From NCBI GenBank assembly GCA_025738555.1, contig JAOVFP010000023.1, positions 434,001 to 498,000 on the forward strand: DNA of 64,000 nucleotides, written 5' to 3'. The stretch is from Cyathus striatus. Its lineage: Eukaryota > Basidiomycota > Agaricomycetes > Agaricales > Nidulariaceae. This document shows, piece after piece, positions 21,733-34,647 of the stretch. The position numbers were made by a program, and so were the translations under genes. How positions within the stretch are numbered: the first letter of the stretch is position 1; the number at the start of each line of letters is the position of its first letter. The notes under the pieces were generated by a model that was not told where the DNA came from, searched no databases, and saw nothing but the letters and a program-made list of their open reading frames with translations.

Positions 21733-22853
21733 ATGCCAGAGTCCCTCACAAAAAAACGAAAGCAGCCATCCACTGATCCTGCACAATCACCTTCCAAAAA
21801 GCCAAAGAAATCTCGCTCTTCACATCTATCCCGCGACAAGCAATTTAATACCATTCATGCATCTCTTGTTATATCTATTCCTCCCGTTTTTGCAGGCAAT
21901 CCAGCGTCTGGCGTCCAAGAGATGCTGGATTCCATGGTCATGAGGTGAATTTCTCCTCTCTGGCCATGCCCTTCGCGTCTTAGCCTATCCTAGATATGTT
22001 CCAGCCTTCCAAGGCGTTGTCCTCTCTCATTCTAATTTACTTTTCTCTGGGAAAACTGCCACCGTCAAGGACGATTGTCCTTTTCTTGTCGCAACTGTAT
22101 TTTTCGATGCTACAGTATGGCGACCTCATGTCGGCATGAACCTTGGTAACTATTTCCATTTACTGTTGCAATGATTGCTTACTCAATGCAATAGTCGGCA
22201 AGGTCAATCTCTTTTCTCCTGATCATGTTTCACTACTAGTCCATCGCACATTCAACGTTTCAATACCCCGGAATCATATTCCTGATGAGCAATGGGTTTT
22301 CGAGTACGGTCCAGCTGAAAATGATCCAGAATATGGCGCTGAAGCGCCAGAACAAGATTCAGAAGACAAACAAGGAAAAGAGAGCATAGGAAAATGGGTA
22401 CAGAAGGTCACAGGTCAAAAGTTGGGGGGAGAAGATGGCTTTATAGAATTCACGGTTATAGGGTGATTATTTTCATTTAACTCGTCACTTTCGGTTGTAC
22501 TCATCTCTTTCAGTCTGACTGTGGCAAATGAGATGCTATCCTTACTAGGTTCAATGCAATCGGATCCATTTTCTCCACGACACGTTATCAACGTTCCCAT
22601 ATCTCTGCAAGAGAAAGACGCAGGCGTGGCTGTTAGCGAGAACGAGGAGTTATCTGATCAGGACCCATTTAACGACGATGGGGAAGACGAGGATGATGGC
22701 AACGCTTTCAGAGAATTGGGCCGACAGGCGCATATCGCGGTTGCGGAAGAAGCCCTGGACACATTAGCGATTGGAACAGGGGGTAACGAGCGGAAGAGAA
22801 AAGACGTGGATGGAAAAGATAAAGAAAATAAGCAGAAGCGGAAAAAATCTTGA
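21733..22853 (+). CDS. RPA43: DNA-directed RNA polymerase I subunit RPA43
   Basis: Rpa43 forms the Pol I stalk with Rpa14 and contacts the initiation factor Rrn3. Four exons are joined through introns near 21945, 22145 and 22463. The basic N-terminus (MPESLTKKRKQPSTD...SKKPKKSR) precedes the Rpb7-type N-terminal domain (FNTIHASLVISIPPVF, RYVPAFQGVVLSHSNLLF) and the OB-type domain (VGKVNLFSPDHVSLLVHRTFN, IPRNHIPDEQWVFEYG). The C-terminus is acidic, then basic (KRKDVDGKDKENKQKRKKS), which fits nucleolar localisation. Length of about 315 residues is normal. Confidence 0.9.
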
Positions 22854-23025
22854 TTACAGATAGATTATGCGAGTGTAGACTATAACAGTGAGAGTTGTGT
22901 ATTGATGTCCGTTGTCTGGTGTAATCATCATATTATTATGCCACTTCTCGTTCAAACAAACTATCCCAGCTTTCGCACTTTTGTACCATAGCAAACTTAG
23001 AACTCTACTCCCGTGTTGTTGGACA

Positions 23026-24923
23026 ATGACAACAAATCCTTCTTATATCCTCATTGCGCGCAGTTCCCGTGGCTCTGGTAACCCATCGGCATCCCTCAGC
23101 TCCCCCACCGAAACCCACGCTGCTGCTGCTGGAATATTTCGGTCTTCCGCATCTCCCCCTTGGTTTCTCGAAGAGGCAGACCCAGATGATAATGTATCTG
23201 AGCTCAGCATTGAGGACGATGATGAGACCATAGAGATTGAGGATGCTTTCACAAGGCACAGCAAATTTCCTGGCACAGTCAAAATTGTGGTTGGAAGTAC
23301 TACGTTTTGGTTCGTATTCTTTAGTGTTACATATCAATTCATCCATCATTGTTATGCACAGGGCACATAAGGAAGTCCTATATTTCGCGTCGCCTTTCTT
23401 TGAGGCCGCTTTGAGTGGCCATTGGTCAGAGACTGGCAGACCTCTATCTATGTCTTCCGTAATTACAATATCACAACCGCCCTCAGTCCCAGGGGAGAAA
23501 AGTATCCAGGAAGTTCCAATTGAATTGACTTTCGCACCTATGGATCCCGACGCAGATCCAGAGGATATGGACTTAGCGACACACGCTGAGGGCAAAAGGG
23601 CCGCTGAGGATGGCGAAGGCGACGACAAAGATCCAGAAATACGAACTTCTAAAAGTCGCGAGAGGGGTCAAAGTCTTGCCAAGCTGCAAGGCGACACACA
23701 CAAGAAAAATGAAGACATCTCAGTACATGGGATGGAAGGGGAATATGTTGCAGCTCAGAAGCTGCCGCCTACGCAAACAACAACCGTCAAACGAAGACCC
23801 AAGAATGGACCAGATGCTGTGATTATACTAAAAGAAGAAAGAGTAAGTATGTAGTAGCTGATATGTGACATAGCAACAACATAATCTTTTGCTCAGGCTG
23901 GTACATTTCACGACTTCCTTAAATTTGTTTATCCACAGTAAGTCATTCAAACCCTAGTTCTTATTGATGCCGTTTACGTGTCTTTGCAGCCTTGAATGTA
24001 CAATAACGTGGAACAATGTCGAGGGCTTGATGAACATCTCCCACAAGCTTTGTGTCCCATCTCTACAGAGGGAGTGCCTTACCTTTTTACTCACTCACGC
24101 AGCTGGAAAACCCATTAAAGCAATGCGCATCGCAGAACTTTTTGAAGAAGAAGAGCTGTATCGTGAATCGAGCCGGTTTGTTTTGGACAATCCTGGCGGC
24201 TGGCCTGAACAGGAACTCTGTACGCTGAGTTCCGAGACGCTGCTTAAGCTAGAGAAGCGGTCAGTTTGGGGTCTGTTCTGCTTGTACGCTGTGAATTCTC
24301 ATTTTTCAGCAGGCGAAGTTGGTTTCTCGAACGTCTTTTAAAGCTTGGACTCACTATGATTGCGAAAGAATACCAATGCGTCAGTATGGTGGTCCAATCT
24401 TTCGAGAAAAATATATTGATGTCAAGCTGCAAGCAGTGTTCAACGTGTCCTGACTCGTCTACTTGTGCACGACTTCTCGATGAAAAGTGGAGACAGGCTT
24501 ATCACGCCGTATTCCGATTTGGTACGCAAGTTGGCGTTGCCCTTGTGATATATATTCGCTGACTTTTCTGCAGGACCTCCTCAGCCTTCCATGGTGTTTC
24601 GTTACCTTAGAATGTTGGAAGGTGTTAGCCCTCCTTTATTACTTACACAGACTTCTTGTCAGGCCAGTGCAAAAGCATTTACGGCAACTCGTTAGTGCTT
24701 GCTATATTTTACTGCTGCATTCTCTCATTTGTTTATAGTCTTCGATCGAATGTTTTCCTTAGGAGTGAGGGGTAGTGACTCGCATCCCGCTCCTCTTGGC
24801 GGAAGAGTCACCGCAGCAGCTGTCGCTGGAGCAGCAAGTACTGGTCCTCGAAGGCATTTCCTTTATTGCACACTGAAACCAGACGCAGCACATAAGATTA
24901 GGAGGTCTCGAGACCATGCCTAG
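23026..24923 (+). CDS. BTB/POZ domain protein, function unknown
   Basis: The BTB fold is visible as FPGTVKIVVGSTTFWAHKEVLYFASPFFEAALSG, after removing an intron at about 23309-23361. A long charged insertion of about 110 residues follows, and the fold resumes at VIILKEERAGTFHDFLKFVYPH, LTWNNVEGLMNISHKLCVPSLQREC and FLLTHAAGKPIKAMRIAELF. The C-terminal third has a Cys cluster (CQCSTCPDSSTCARLL) and ends VTAAAVAGAASTG...RRSRDHA. The splice before the Cys cluster is ambiguous by one codon. The exon from 24573 reads through to about 24689 without an intron (LEGVSPPLLLTQTSCQAS). BTB proteins often act as Cullin-3 adaptors or dimeric regulators, but the role of this fungal family is not known to me. 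Confidence 0.82.
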
Positions 24924-25121
24924 TCAACTATCATATACTATGTATGACCAGTCTGTAGTTTTATATACCATTGATCTATGTAGGTTACATCCATGAATAA
25001 ACAGAAATGAAAGATTAAAAAGCGAAAAGATTGTGTCACATTATGAAAACGAATGGAAGTGCCTATAAAAGACCCTGAATAAAGAAAGAGAATAGCCTTA
25101 GGTGCCATAAAGAAGCGTCCG

Positions 25122-28100
25122 TCATGACGACCGATTTTGACTGAAGACATCTGGAGCGTTTTCCACTAACCATTCCACAAAGAGAGCCTTTCCTGCCATA
25201 TCGCTGAATTCTGCGCCTGGGTCTCTGGATCTCATCAACGTGGCTTCGGGAGATTTATGAATAAATTAAAGAATAATGGGATGAAACTTTACAACTTACG
25301 TCCAAATACTACGCCTAAGTTTCGTGCATTCATTAAATTCTTCTCGCATCGTTGGCGAACGCTAACATAGTTTGTTAATACATGTAGTAAAACCGAAAGT
25401 CATGTCTTACTTATGGAGGTGCAGCATAAGCAAACGCAACGTGTTGTAATGTTCACTTGGAAGTTGATGAATGAGCTCGAAGAGAGACTTGTGCTTCATC
25501 GAAAGATCCCGAATAGCAATCGCTGCCATGAATCGGTCATGAAACTCGAAAGTAAGAAGTGGATTCGGAAGCGATCTAAAATACGTCTTCAACACAGATG
25601 TCACGCTGCAAATATCGTTGAAACGGTCGGAATCGAGGAGATCAAATGCTGCATAATCTCCACGTTCAAAAAGTTGTGTAATTGCTTTGGATTGTCCGGA
25701 ACCGCCGGTTTTACGATATATGCCTTCATAGTCCAGAGCTGTAACACATGAGCATAACCATCTAAACCTCAACCCTAGGTTGCCTCACCGAGAGCTTCGA
25801 CTGCAGCTATACACTTCTCAACAATAACTGGAACTTGTCGACCATCACCCTTTGCATCTGCACGGACTTGCTCCGTTAAGTCTCGCCCAAACATGGATGG
25901 GGCTAACAAGAACTATTAGCAGAAAATTTAAATTATCGCACCAAACCTACGCAGTGGTACTGAAGGCAATTCTTCTCGCATGGGTGTAATCTGATGAGCG
26001 CAAGGTGTTTGAACGTGAGTAATGCATCTAACATGAATAGAAGTGTTGCAGACTGGAATGAAAATGAGTAAGCTCCATCGTATGGAATACAGTGCTATCA
26101 GACGCACTTGTGCATCGCAGTTGAGAACCCCACATCTTATCCCCACAATGATCGCACCGTGTAAATCGAAGGACACTTAGTTGTTGGAAATTATGCTCCA
26201 AGCGAGCGGCTTTGGCTTTGCTTGTATCCATACTTGAAGCCGGGGAAACGGCGTCTTTTGCCTTCGACGTTGGCCACTTTATAAGTGGCTTCTTCGCCGG
26301 CGTGTGCATTTCTGTTTCTCCCTTGAAGCCTTTGGGGAACCGCGATTCGGTATCTTCATATATGGTAGAAGATGTACTCGTTGACGGGTTAAGCGACGGG
26401 GCTAGAGATGTCGTGGGCTGTGACTGCGACAGCTGTGAGTGGGACCGTTGCTTCTCAAGCGAGGGCCGTAGTGTATCTCCAATTTTCCCAGGTGATTCAA
26501 CTAGATTTTCTAGTCGGCGTGCATAAACTGCGCTGAGCTGTGCAAGTTCCTCATTCCGTGCGTTGAGAACTGTTGTCTCTTCTAAGAAAACATCTCTGAC
26601 AGCCTTTAATTCTGCGATTTCCCTGTTTAATGCCTCACGTTGTTGTGTTAAAGGTATGAGATCCCGTTGGTACTGTGCTTTGATACTGTCCAATCGCTTC
26701 GTCAAAGATCGACCCAGATTAGTCGACACAGGTTCAGGAGAGCTACCAACGCAATTAGAAGCAACCAATTAATACCATGCAATATTCACCTTTTTGTAAC
26801 AGAGAGTTCTTCAACTTCTGCTAAAGTCACATCGCGTTCTGCCTTAAGTCGAGATAGATCTTGCTCAAGTCCAGACAAATTGTCATTGAGCTCTTTAGAT
26901 AGCTGTTGTCGTACTTCCTGTCGCTTTGAATCACCAGACAACGCCGTCAGCCGTGCGGCCTGCCCAGAAAGCAGAACTCGAAGTCTAGTAACTTCGGCTT
27001 CGGCATCCCGCCGGGCCTTGAGTTCTCTGTCATACTCAGTTTGTGCAACGGTGAGGCCATCCATGTATTGCTTGCTCGTTCGCTAATGTGTATTCTCTTT
27101 GAGCGCAGGAGTCAAATTTCTACATGGGAACCACTTCACCTTCATACCATCCACTTTGGCCTTCAATTCAACATTCTCTGACATGCGAGATTCCATCTCG
27201 TCTAAAATGGTTTCCATGAACCCGCGGTTAATGCTGACTATAGCTAAACCTTTCATTCGTGCATCTTCCAAAAATTTCCGCAGTTCACTAGCAATACCAG
27301 ATTCTTCGCGCTTCATAAATGATGACTCGGGTTCTGTGATCATAATTTTTGCAACATTCACAGGATTGGTACTAACACCTCCCAAGTTTCCACTAGAGAC
27401 AGAGCTTTCATGCCACTGAGTATGTGGCCCTATTGACGAAGTAGACCGAGAAGATCCTAGTCGCATTTCATTTAATATATCCGTGGCTGCTGAGTGTCTG
27501 TTAGAATACAAGTCAGCAAACCAAAGAAGATGAAAGAAAAAAAAACACTGACTCGTTAGAAGGGCGAACGACTGCATGCTTAGTATTCGTTGCTTGTGAT
27601 GTTTCCACCCTCTCGGAAAAAACAGCAATTTCGCTGTGGGGTAATGCAGAACCACCATTCGTTGTGGAGTCTTCTTTCAGTTTCTCGAGGGTATCGGCAT
27701 ATTTAGCTGACTGTAAGCCACCTACAGAGCTTAACAAGTCGGCAAAGCCCGCACTGCTTAAAGAGAAGCGGATTGGGGGTAGAGCGGGTGCGATGAACGT
27801 GGCATGCGAAGTCCTTTCCACAGGTACCTCCGCCAACTCTTCCGAACTACTATTTGCTTGTGAAGTGAATGATACGTCGTGTTCGCTATGAGGACTATCT
27901 ACTGAAATAGGGCGATGTCCATCTTTCGGAGGAAGTGCAGGAGGGGAAGCACCTAACGATTCTGGTTCTAGTTCCGGCTCCGGCTCCGGTTCTGTGTCCG
28001 TTCCGCTTTCGATACTGTGGGGAACATCCGCACGATATGAAGGTGATGCAGATCGAGAATTCCCCCCGGCATGGTAGCGTTCTTTTGAACTAGAAGCGGA

Positions 28101-29927
28101 AGAAAGGCGATGGGCAGATGGTCTCGACAAATCATCTACAGACCTTGGGGAATGTAGTCCACTGTTATCTGCTGAACTCAGAGTTAGGGGAGTCCGATTT
28201 GATACCTGAGAAGCTCCAGGAATAGGTAAGGGCCGTACTCCGTTACGGTGTGCAGAATTGTGCGCTCTGGGAGGAACAGGCTCTAACGTCACGCTTGGAG
28301 GCGGTCGAACGACAATTGTTTGATCGTCCTGAGGTTCGTTAGTAGTGCTCGCTGAAGCAGATCGGGATCGGGTCATGTTATTTTTGTCGTTCCATTGATC
28401 GTCTGTATATGGTGGTGATGCAAACGAATGGTAGCTGTGAATTGAGCTACTATGCGAATTCGGTCGTGAAGATGCTTGAAAATGCTCTTGGAGCGGTGAA
28501 GAGCTTTCGTGGCCAGGGTATGGGGGACTAGGTTGCGAGTCCAAGCCGGGCGACAGATTCGATGAAGACTGCGACGCATCATTAAAACTGGATAGCACCA
28601 TGGCTGGATTTATGGATCTACGTTTATCACGACGAGATGTCGAGACAGATAAGCTAGTAGACGGCTCCGATAAAACGGCAGAGTCAGCACTTAGGCCTGA
28701 ACCCGTATTTAATGATCTCTGCTTTAAAAGTACATTCAGTGGCCGAACGCCATCATCATAGCTTCTCCTTCGACCATCGCGTTCTGAGTCAGTAGAAGCA
28801 AAGGGAACAGGTAAAGTTGCTTGCTTGACTGGATTGGGGCGATTTATGTCATCGGCAAAGTAACTTGGAGGCAGTTGTTCGTTTTCAGGAGGAGCTATAT
28901 TGACTGCAATAGATTGCAAGGCAGAGCCTGGAGACACGTGGGAGGAAGTATCCTGGAGTCGCGTTTGGGGCGAGCCCGTTGAGGTTTCGCTATTTTGCAT
29001 ATCGCGTACTTCGCTTGACAAAGGGATCTGCTCTTTCACTGGAGACGACTGTGGAATTGTATCTAAACCACGCGAGCTACCAGGACGTCCATTTTCAGGC
29101 CTTAGCCCTGACATCTGCAAATTGTGAGACTTAGACGACCCTGGTCTGGACTGACTATCAGCCGGTGAAGCTCTCTGGTGGAGAAGAATGATACTTGAGA
29201 AATGACGTCCAATGGAAAAAGAAAACTGGACAAACCCCATTCTCCTTATGAAAGTTTCGGGCCTCGCGTTCGCGGGACTTGGAAGAACCACTTCCGCCAG
29301 CCCTTTCTCGCTCAGCCTTCTTCTGGGTATGTTTCCTCATTCGAATCATACGTTCATTGTGACAGTTCATACAGTAAATGCCATGACTCGTTTTCGCAAA
29401 GACGAGTTCATCGATGCGATTCTTACATACCTTACACTTGAAGCAATGAGCATGGTAAGAGTCATCGCCGGTCATGATGGCTTCATCAAGAATGGGCTGG
29501 TGGCAAACATTGCAGCTATACGAGCAGTTGGCGCAAATTGGGGAGCCATCCGAGAGAAGGAGGAGATTTGTATCAGCTGTCACCTTGTCACCACATTTTG
29601 CGCATTTGAAGCAGTCTACATGAAAAAAAGATTGGCTAAAACATTAGTCAAAATATGCCCTTCAAAAAATTAGTTAATAGGAAAAGGAAAAGAATCGAGA
29701 TCCGGTATACGACGCGTCAAAACGATTTTGGAAAGGGAAGAAACTCACCCAAACGCGACCACTAGTCCTCCCGCCTCATTAACCGCAGACTTCTTACAGC
29801 CAGGACATAGCCTGTCTTCCAGTGCAAGATTAGGAGCCTGGGCGCTGGGGTTATTCGGGTGAATGTCGAGATGAGAACGCTCGCGAGAAGGAAGATCTTG
29901 AGTGGTATGGGCCATTGTCGCGAGCAT
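25122..29927 (-). CDS. LIM-C1-RhoGAP protein (Rga-type Rho GTPase-activating protein)
   Basis: A large multi-exon gene starting MLATMAHTTQDLPSRER (or at the second Met, 29915). Two LIM zinc fingers come first: LCPGCKKSAVNEAGG with HVDCFKCAKCGDK, then CNVCHQPILDEA with HAHCFKCKVCKNR and YCMNCHNER. A disordered Ser/Pro-rich region of about 500 residues follows (27670-29190). Coiled-coil segments lie at 26530-27450. A C1-type zinc finger is split by an intron (FTRCDHCGDKMWGSQLRC and HVRCITHVQTPC). The RhoGAP domain contains YEGIYRKTGGSGQSKAI with the arginine finger in GIYRKTG, then KTYFRSLPNPLL and NARNLGVVFGPTLMRS, ending FSQNRSS. Such proteins switch off Rho/Cdc42 GTPases in polarity and septation. 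All zinc ligands I can see are present. Confidence 0.92.
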
Positions 29928-30451
29928 TGGGCAGCTAAGGCACTCTGGACAGGAGTTGTAGGATGCAGTAGTTTGAACGAAAATGCTGATGAGTATCCGA
30001 GAAATATGGGGAAATTAAAGCAATTGAAAGAGAAGTAGGCTTCCAGAGACCACAGGGTACGAAGGAGTTGAGGTAGAAGTGACGCTTGGAAGTAAGTACT
30101 AGAGAGCTGTACTTGACGAGTTGAAGGAAGGAAAATGCAAGAAGACCATTAACTTCAGGGTATAATCAGAGAGAAAGATCTGAGAACGTGATGAATGATG
30201 AAGAGAGAGGGGATGGGAACTTGAAGATGGGCTCTCTCAAACAAGTGGTTGCTGAGCGCTGAATCGTTGCTGAGTCTCGTTGCTCAGGTCGTATCTTACT
30301 CGTCACATTTGTCACATCACGCGTACCAGACTAAACATGATCGTGGCTGTGCCTTCGTGCCTGAAGTCTATGTATACAGGGTTCTTACAAGTTTAACAAG
30401 ACGCGGTTACTTAAGTGCTTGCTTATCAACTACCAAGTGGTAGCTAAACCC
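29928..30451. promoter_or_regulatory. Divergent promoter between the RhoGAP and KTI12 genes
   Basis: About 520 bp, purine-rich on the + strand toward the RhoGAP side (leader of the minus-strand gene). No specific element can be assigned. Confidence 0.45.
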
Positions 30452-31570
30452 ATGGCCCTCATTACTGTAACCGGCTACCCTTGCTCTGGTAAAACGTCGC
30501 GTGCTGAACAAATTAAAAGTTACTTGGAAAATCGGCTGCAAGATCCAGATTACCAGGGTCCAGTATTGACTGTAAGCGTACTCTCAGATGACTCTCTAGG
30601 TTTGAATCGGTCTGCATATGATGGTGATTTCATAACGGCTGAAAATGTGACAACTACTCACCGCACTACTCTAGACAGTCGCTCTGAAAAACCTTCCCGT
30701 GGCGCACTTTTTACTGCAGTCCAAAGGCAAATGTCAACCAATACGATCTTGATTGTAGACGGATTAAACTATATCAAAGGCTTCCGATACCAAATGTACT
30801 GTGCTGCAAGGGAAGCCAAACTACGAGTCTGTACGGTGAGGTTATTTTATTCTGGTTCCTCGTCATTTGTGTAAACTTTTAGTAGGTATTTGTAGTAGCG
30901 AGTCCGGAGTTGTGTAGGAAATGGAACCAGGAAAGGAAGGATATGAATGATCATGCACATGCATATGCTGAAGACACGTAAATTATGAACATTACATTCC
31001 AAAGCACAGTTGCCAATACTCAAGTTCAGCTTAGAGAACCTCTTTATGCGCTATGAAGAACCGTCGTCCATGGTTCGCTGGGATTCACCGCTTTTTACGA
31101 TATTATCATCGGACAATAATTTGCCTGGACCTGGAATCTGGGAAGCGGTCACTAGAGGCAATGTTAAGCCACCTAACGCAGCTGTGCTTGGTGTAGGTCA
31201 ACTTCTGTTATGTAGAAGAAATCCATTGCTCAGTGTATTGTTGTAGACGGCTAAGGCACCCGTCGATGCCCTCCATACGTTAGAGCATGCATCCACAAAC
31301 ATCGTCTCTGCTGTAATGTCGGAGGCTTCGATACTACAGGGTGTTGGTGGTTTGGTTTCAATTCCTCTCCCTAACTCGTCAAAAATCCAGCTCGTTCTTC
31401 CTGCTCGAAATATAACATTATCGGAATTGCAACGTTTGAAGCGGCAGTTCGTAACAGTTCATAAAAAGGCCATAACGCTGGGAACCACAGAAAAAGGGAG
31501 CGTAGATTGGGATGAAGAAAGTCTCGGCAGCAAGTTTGCTATATATCTCGAGGAGCATCTTAAACTGTGA
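30452..31570 (+). CDS. KTI12: Kti12, Elongator-associated ATPase
   Basis: Kti12 is a P-loop ATPase that binds Elongator and supports tRNA wobble-uridine modification. The start MALITVTGYPCSGKT contains the Walker A motif at residues 8-15. It continues VLSDDSLGLNRSAYDG, RGALFTAVQRQMSTN, ILIVDGLNYIKGFRYQMYCAARE, VFVVASPELCRKWNQER, LENLFMRYEEPSSMVRWDSPLF and DALHTLEHASTNIVSA, ending IYLEEHLKL. Introns lie at about 30834-30887, 30979-31026 and 31193-31246; the last uses donor GTAGGT to keep phase 0. All family blocks are intact and the length is about 300 residues. Confidence 0.93.
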
Positions 31571-31644
31571 TGCATTCATCTAGTAATATGACATAGCTAG
31601 GCATCGTACATCTTAGTCACCAAAGCTTTCGCACTATATGAGGG

Positions 31645-34600
31645 CTAAGGTCTCGTGGCGCGCCAACAGGAACGGTACCTGTGAGATGTCAATTCAATAA
31701 ACAACATCACAATGACTCGTGTTTCATACATATTAACGCGGTCAATGGCGGTAAAACCTTCCCTAACTGCAATTTCTATTACTTTGAACCCGCTTTTTCT
31801 GAAACTATGATCAAGTGAGCACAATTATCAAAATAACCAAGGAACCAAGTGGTACCCACATTTCGTTATACCACGGCATTTTCGAAGCCGATCGCCATAA
31901 AACATAGCCACCACTGACAACAGTACGATGGAGCTCCTTAATCTCCTCTTCGGCCTCTCCTCCTCCCGGTAAAAACCAGTCGAGATGATCCATAATTACA
32001 ACTTTGGTAAGGGAACCTTCGTCCATTCCGCGAAGAATGCTACAAAGAATTCAAGTAGTGCGTCATGTACGTCAACCAACTTTCTCACTTGATAATTGAG
32101 TCGGTATGCAATTTGAATGCGTCTAATCTCTCTCCATTCTGATGTTTGAGCGATTCGAAGCCCATCGGGGTCAAATAAAGGGGGCATGATTCATAAGTAT
32201 AGTGTCCCAATAGAGTCTAAAGGAACACATCAGTATAATTTCGATACTATAATGAACATTACAATACCAGTAGATAGAAATAGCAGTCGTTCTTCAGTAA
32301 ATATTTTGAAACCACGGGCTCAAATGTGTGCAGAATGTAGTCGTAGAATGCACCCTCTTCGGTGATCATGCGTCGCTGAGAAATCGGAACACCAAGAGCA
32401 TTCCAGCAGAACAGACGACTTTGAAGAAGACCGACCACTACTGGGTTAAGTAGTGTGGGCTTGATCTTACGGTTCCAAATGTTAATTTGCTCTTGGAGCG
32501 TGGCGCAGTTACAAAGGGCTTCCACATCCTTCGATATCCCACTTACCAAAAACACCAGCCGTGCCAACTTGAGTGCAATGCCGCTGTATCCACTAGTATA
32601 GAAGGAGGAGAATATATCGCAGTTCATTCTCCAGAATTGATACGCATCTGAAGATAAATAAGGGGACAGTTTATAATCCAAAATATCACGAAAATCTTGT
32701 CGTTGTCCATCGCCAAACATAGAAAAAAAATCTGCATGGGTCAGGCTTTGGCATGCCGCGAGCTTTAATTCGAGAAGGTGACCCTGACTTAGGTGATTGT
32801 CAACCAGACTACCCAAAATCCAAGTTAGTAGTAACTTTACCATGGATTCATGTCAACGCAGTGGATCTGAATATGGTTCAGTAACTTATGTTTGAAAAGC
32901 ATTTTGAAGGACTTCTTCTAACCTGTTTCGGCTTTGCTGATATGGCGTAATGAAGCGCGTTGTCTCCAGCAGATGTAATGACCAACATAGTGTCACTGGA
33001 AGAAAGATGAAGACATTGCACATCTTGGTATGGATCTTCCTAACAAGTAGACTTAATTAATTAATTGAATAAAGGTGAGTGGAAGATGTAACCATACCCA
33101 GGTAAACGAATACATAAATGTTCTAAACTGTTTGTGAATGGGTTGTTCGTAATAAGGAAGCCGCCATGACTACGTGGTTTGGTAAAAGTAGCCATGAACT
33201 GGTTGAAAATACATACCTTCTTCACGTTATAATTGAATGAACTATGAATATTAGTAATGCCTTTTATTCCTGGACCTATTATTGCTGTAATAGGCTGATT
33301 TAAGGATTGAGAATGTTGATATTTTATTGTTAGTACTACATCCAGATGAGTAATGAAAAGGTGTCACCTCAGGTCTTCGAGGTCTTCCGAGCCAAATGTA
33401 ATACGGTCTACGAGTAATGTGACCAGAATATACATATATAAGGAATTAAGCTTACATCTGAACAACGAACGGTAGAAAAAAGCTATTTCGCCCATTGAAG
33501 CTCTTCACCTGGTTGAAACGAGTCAAATAACTCGTTACGGAGGAACTTATCCACAAGTACAAACCGTGCCAAATCTATATTCAAGGTAGTTGCGTCTGTC
33601 AGGCGCAAGAGATACCTAAAAGTAAATTAGCAAGAAGAATAATGAAACGTGAACATATAGTAAGTAGTCTGACATGGTCGAAATCAAACCATATTTGCCA
33701 AAACCATCTAGACAACCAACCACATTCCTTACGTAGACCACCAATGGATTTGTCGTGGGGAGACGTCTGCCTCCCGGAGGTATAGAAGTCCACGACACCA
33801 AGAAGGCCATAATCTGGGGACAAGACGTGGTTGATTCGATCTAATACGGCGTGGTAGGTTGGGATCTAAGTAGGAACAGTTACGAATCATGAAGTGTAAC
33901 GCGACATAAAGTGGAGATAAAGGGTAATTCTTACCATTGACAGAGAGTAGCTTAGCGTGGCGAATCCAACACTTCCTTTTGCATCAATATCTAGAGCCGA
34001 CCATTCAGGAAGAGTAAATTCGCTGGCATCTTGACATAAGATGATGATATTGTTCCATCCTTTCTCAGCAAAGCGCCTCCGCGCAATGTCGAGCAACGAG
34101 TCACAAAGGTCGATGAGATAGATCGTATCAAATGACGAGACCGGGAAATAACTGTCCATTAACTCGATGTTGTACCCTATAATGGGATAATCCTGGTACG
34201 TGACTTGGGACGCCACAAAAGAGTAGGACGTAGTTACCAGTTCCCCCTCCGATATCTATCCACACAAGCCGCTTGTTTGGGGAGGTTTCGCGAAGAACTT
34301 TTAAATGTGCAGCGGAAAGGCTCAACATAGTATTCCGACCTCGAAGGAGAAGGCTTCTAGTACGATCGTAAACATGGGCCTGACCCTTGTAAAACTAGGA
34401 AGATTAAATATAGCCAGCGGTATGCGGTCAGAGAAGAAAGTGCAGTCGACAATATGTATACCTTCTCCAAGGTAGCCTTCTGGTTCTCGGATGTACAAGG
34501 ACGCAAAAAGCAGTGCCAGATGAACTTGAGTGGAGGGGAGAAGTCATAACGAATGAAAGCGCCTGCAATCACCAAGCATGCTGCGAGCGCGAACGCCAGA

Positions 34601-34647
34601 AAGGAGCTTGGCAAAGCTAGTGCAAGAAGTGGTCTTGCGGCAGTCAT
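31645..34647 (-). CDS. BTA1: Betaine lipid synthase (BTA1), methyltransferase plus BtaA-like domains
   Basis: This enzyme makes the phosphorus-free membrane lipid DGTS from diacylglycerol and S-adenosylmethionine. The start MTAARPLLALALPSSFLAF leads into an N-terminal membrane segment, then QAHVYDRTRSLLLRGRNTML and the SAM-binding methyltransferase motif LVWIDIGGGTGYNIELMDSY. The DUF3419/BtaA-like half follows: HCVDMNPCQGHLLELKLAAC, FFSMFGDGQRQDFRDIL, YESCPLYLTPMGFESLK, MDEGSLTKVVIMDHLDWF and GGYVLWRSAS, ending IDRVNMYRSCWRATRP. About a dozen short introns are needed; several junctions (C|QGHLLEL, NM|YRSCW) resolve cleanly. The 33190-33600 linker exons are less certain. The order methyltransferase then BtaA is the fungal order, reversed from the algal protein. 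Confidence 0.9.
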
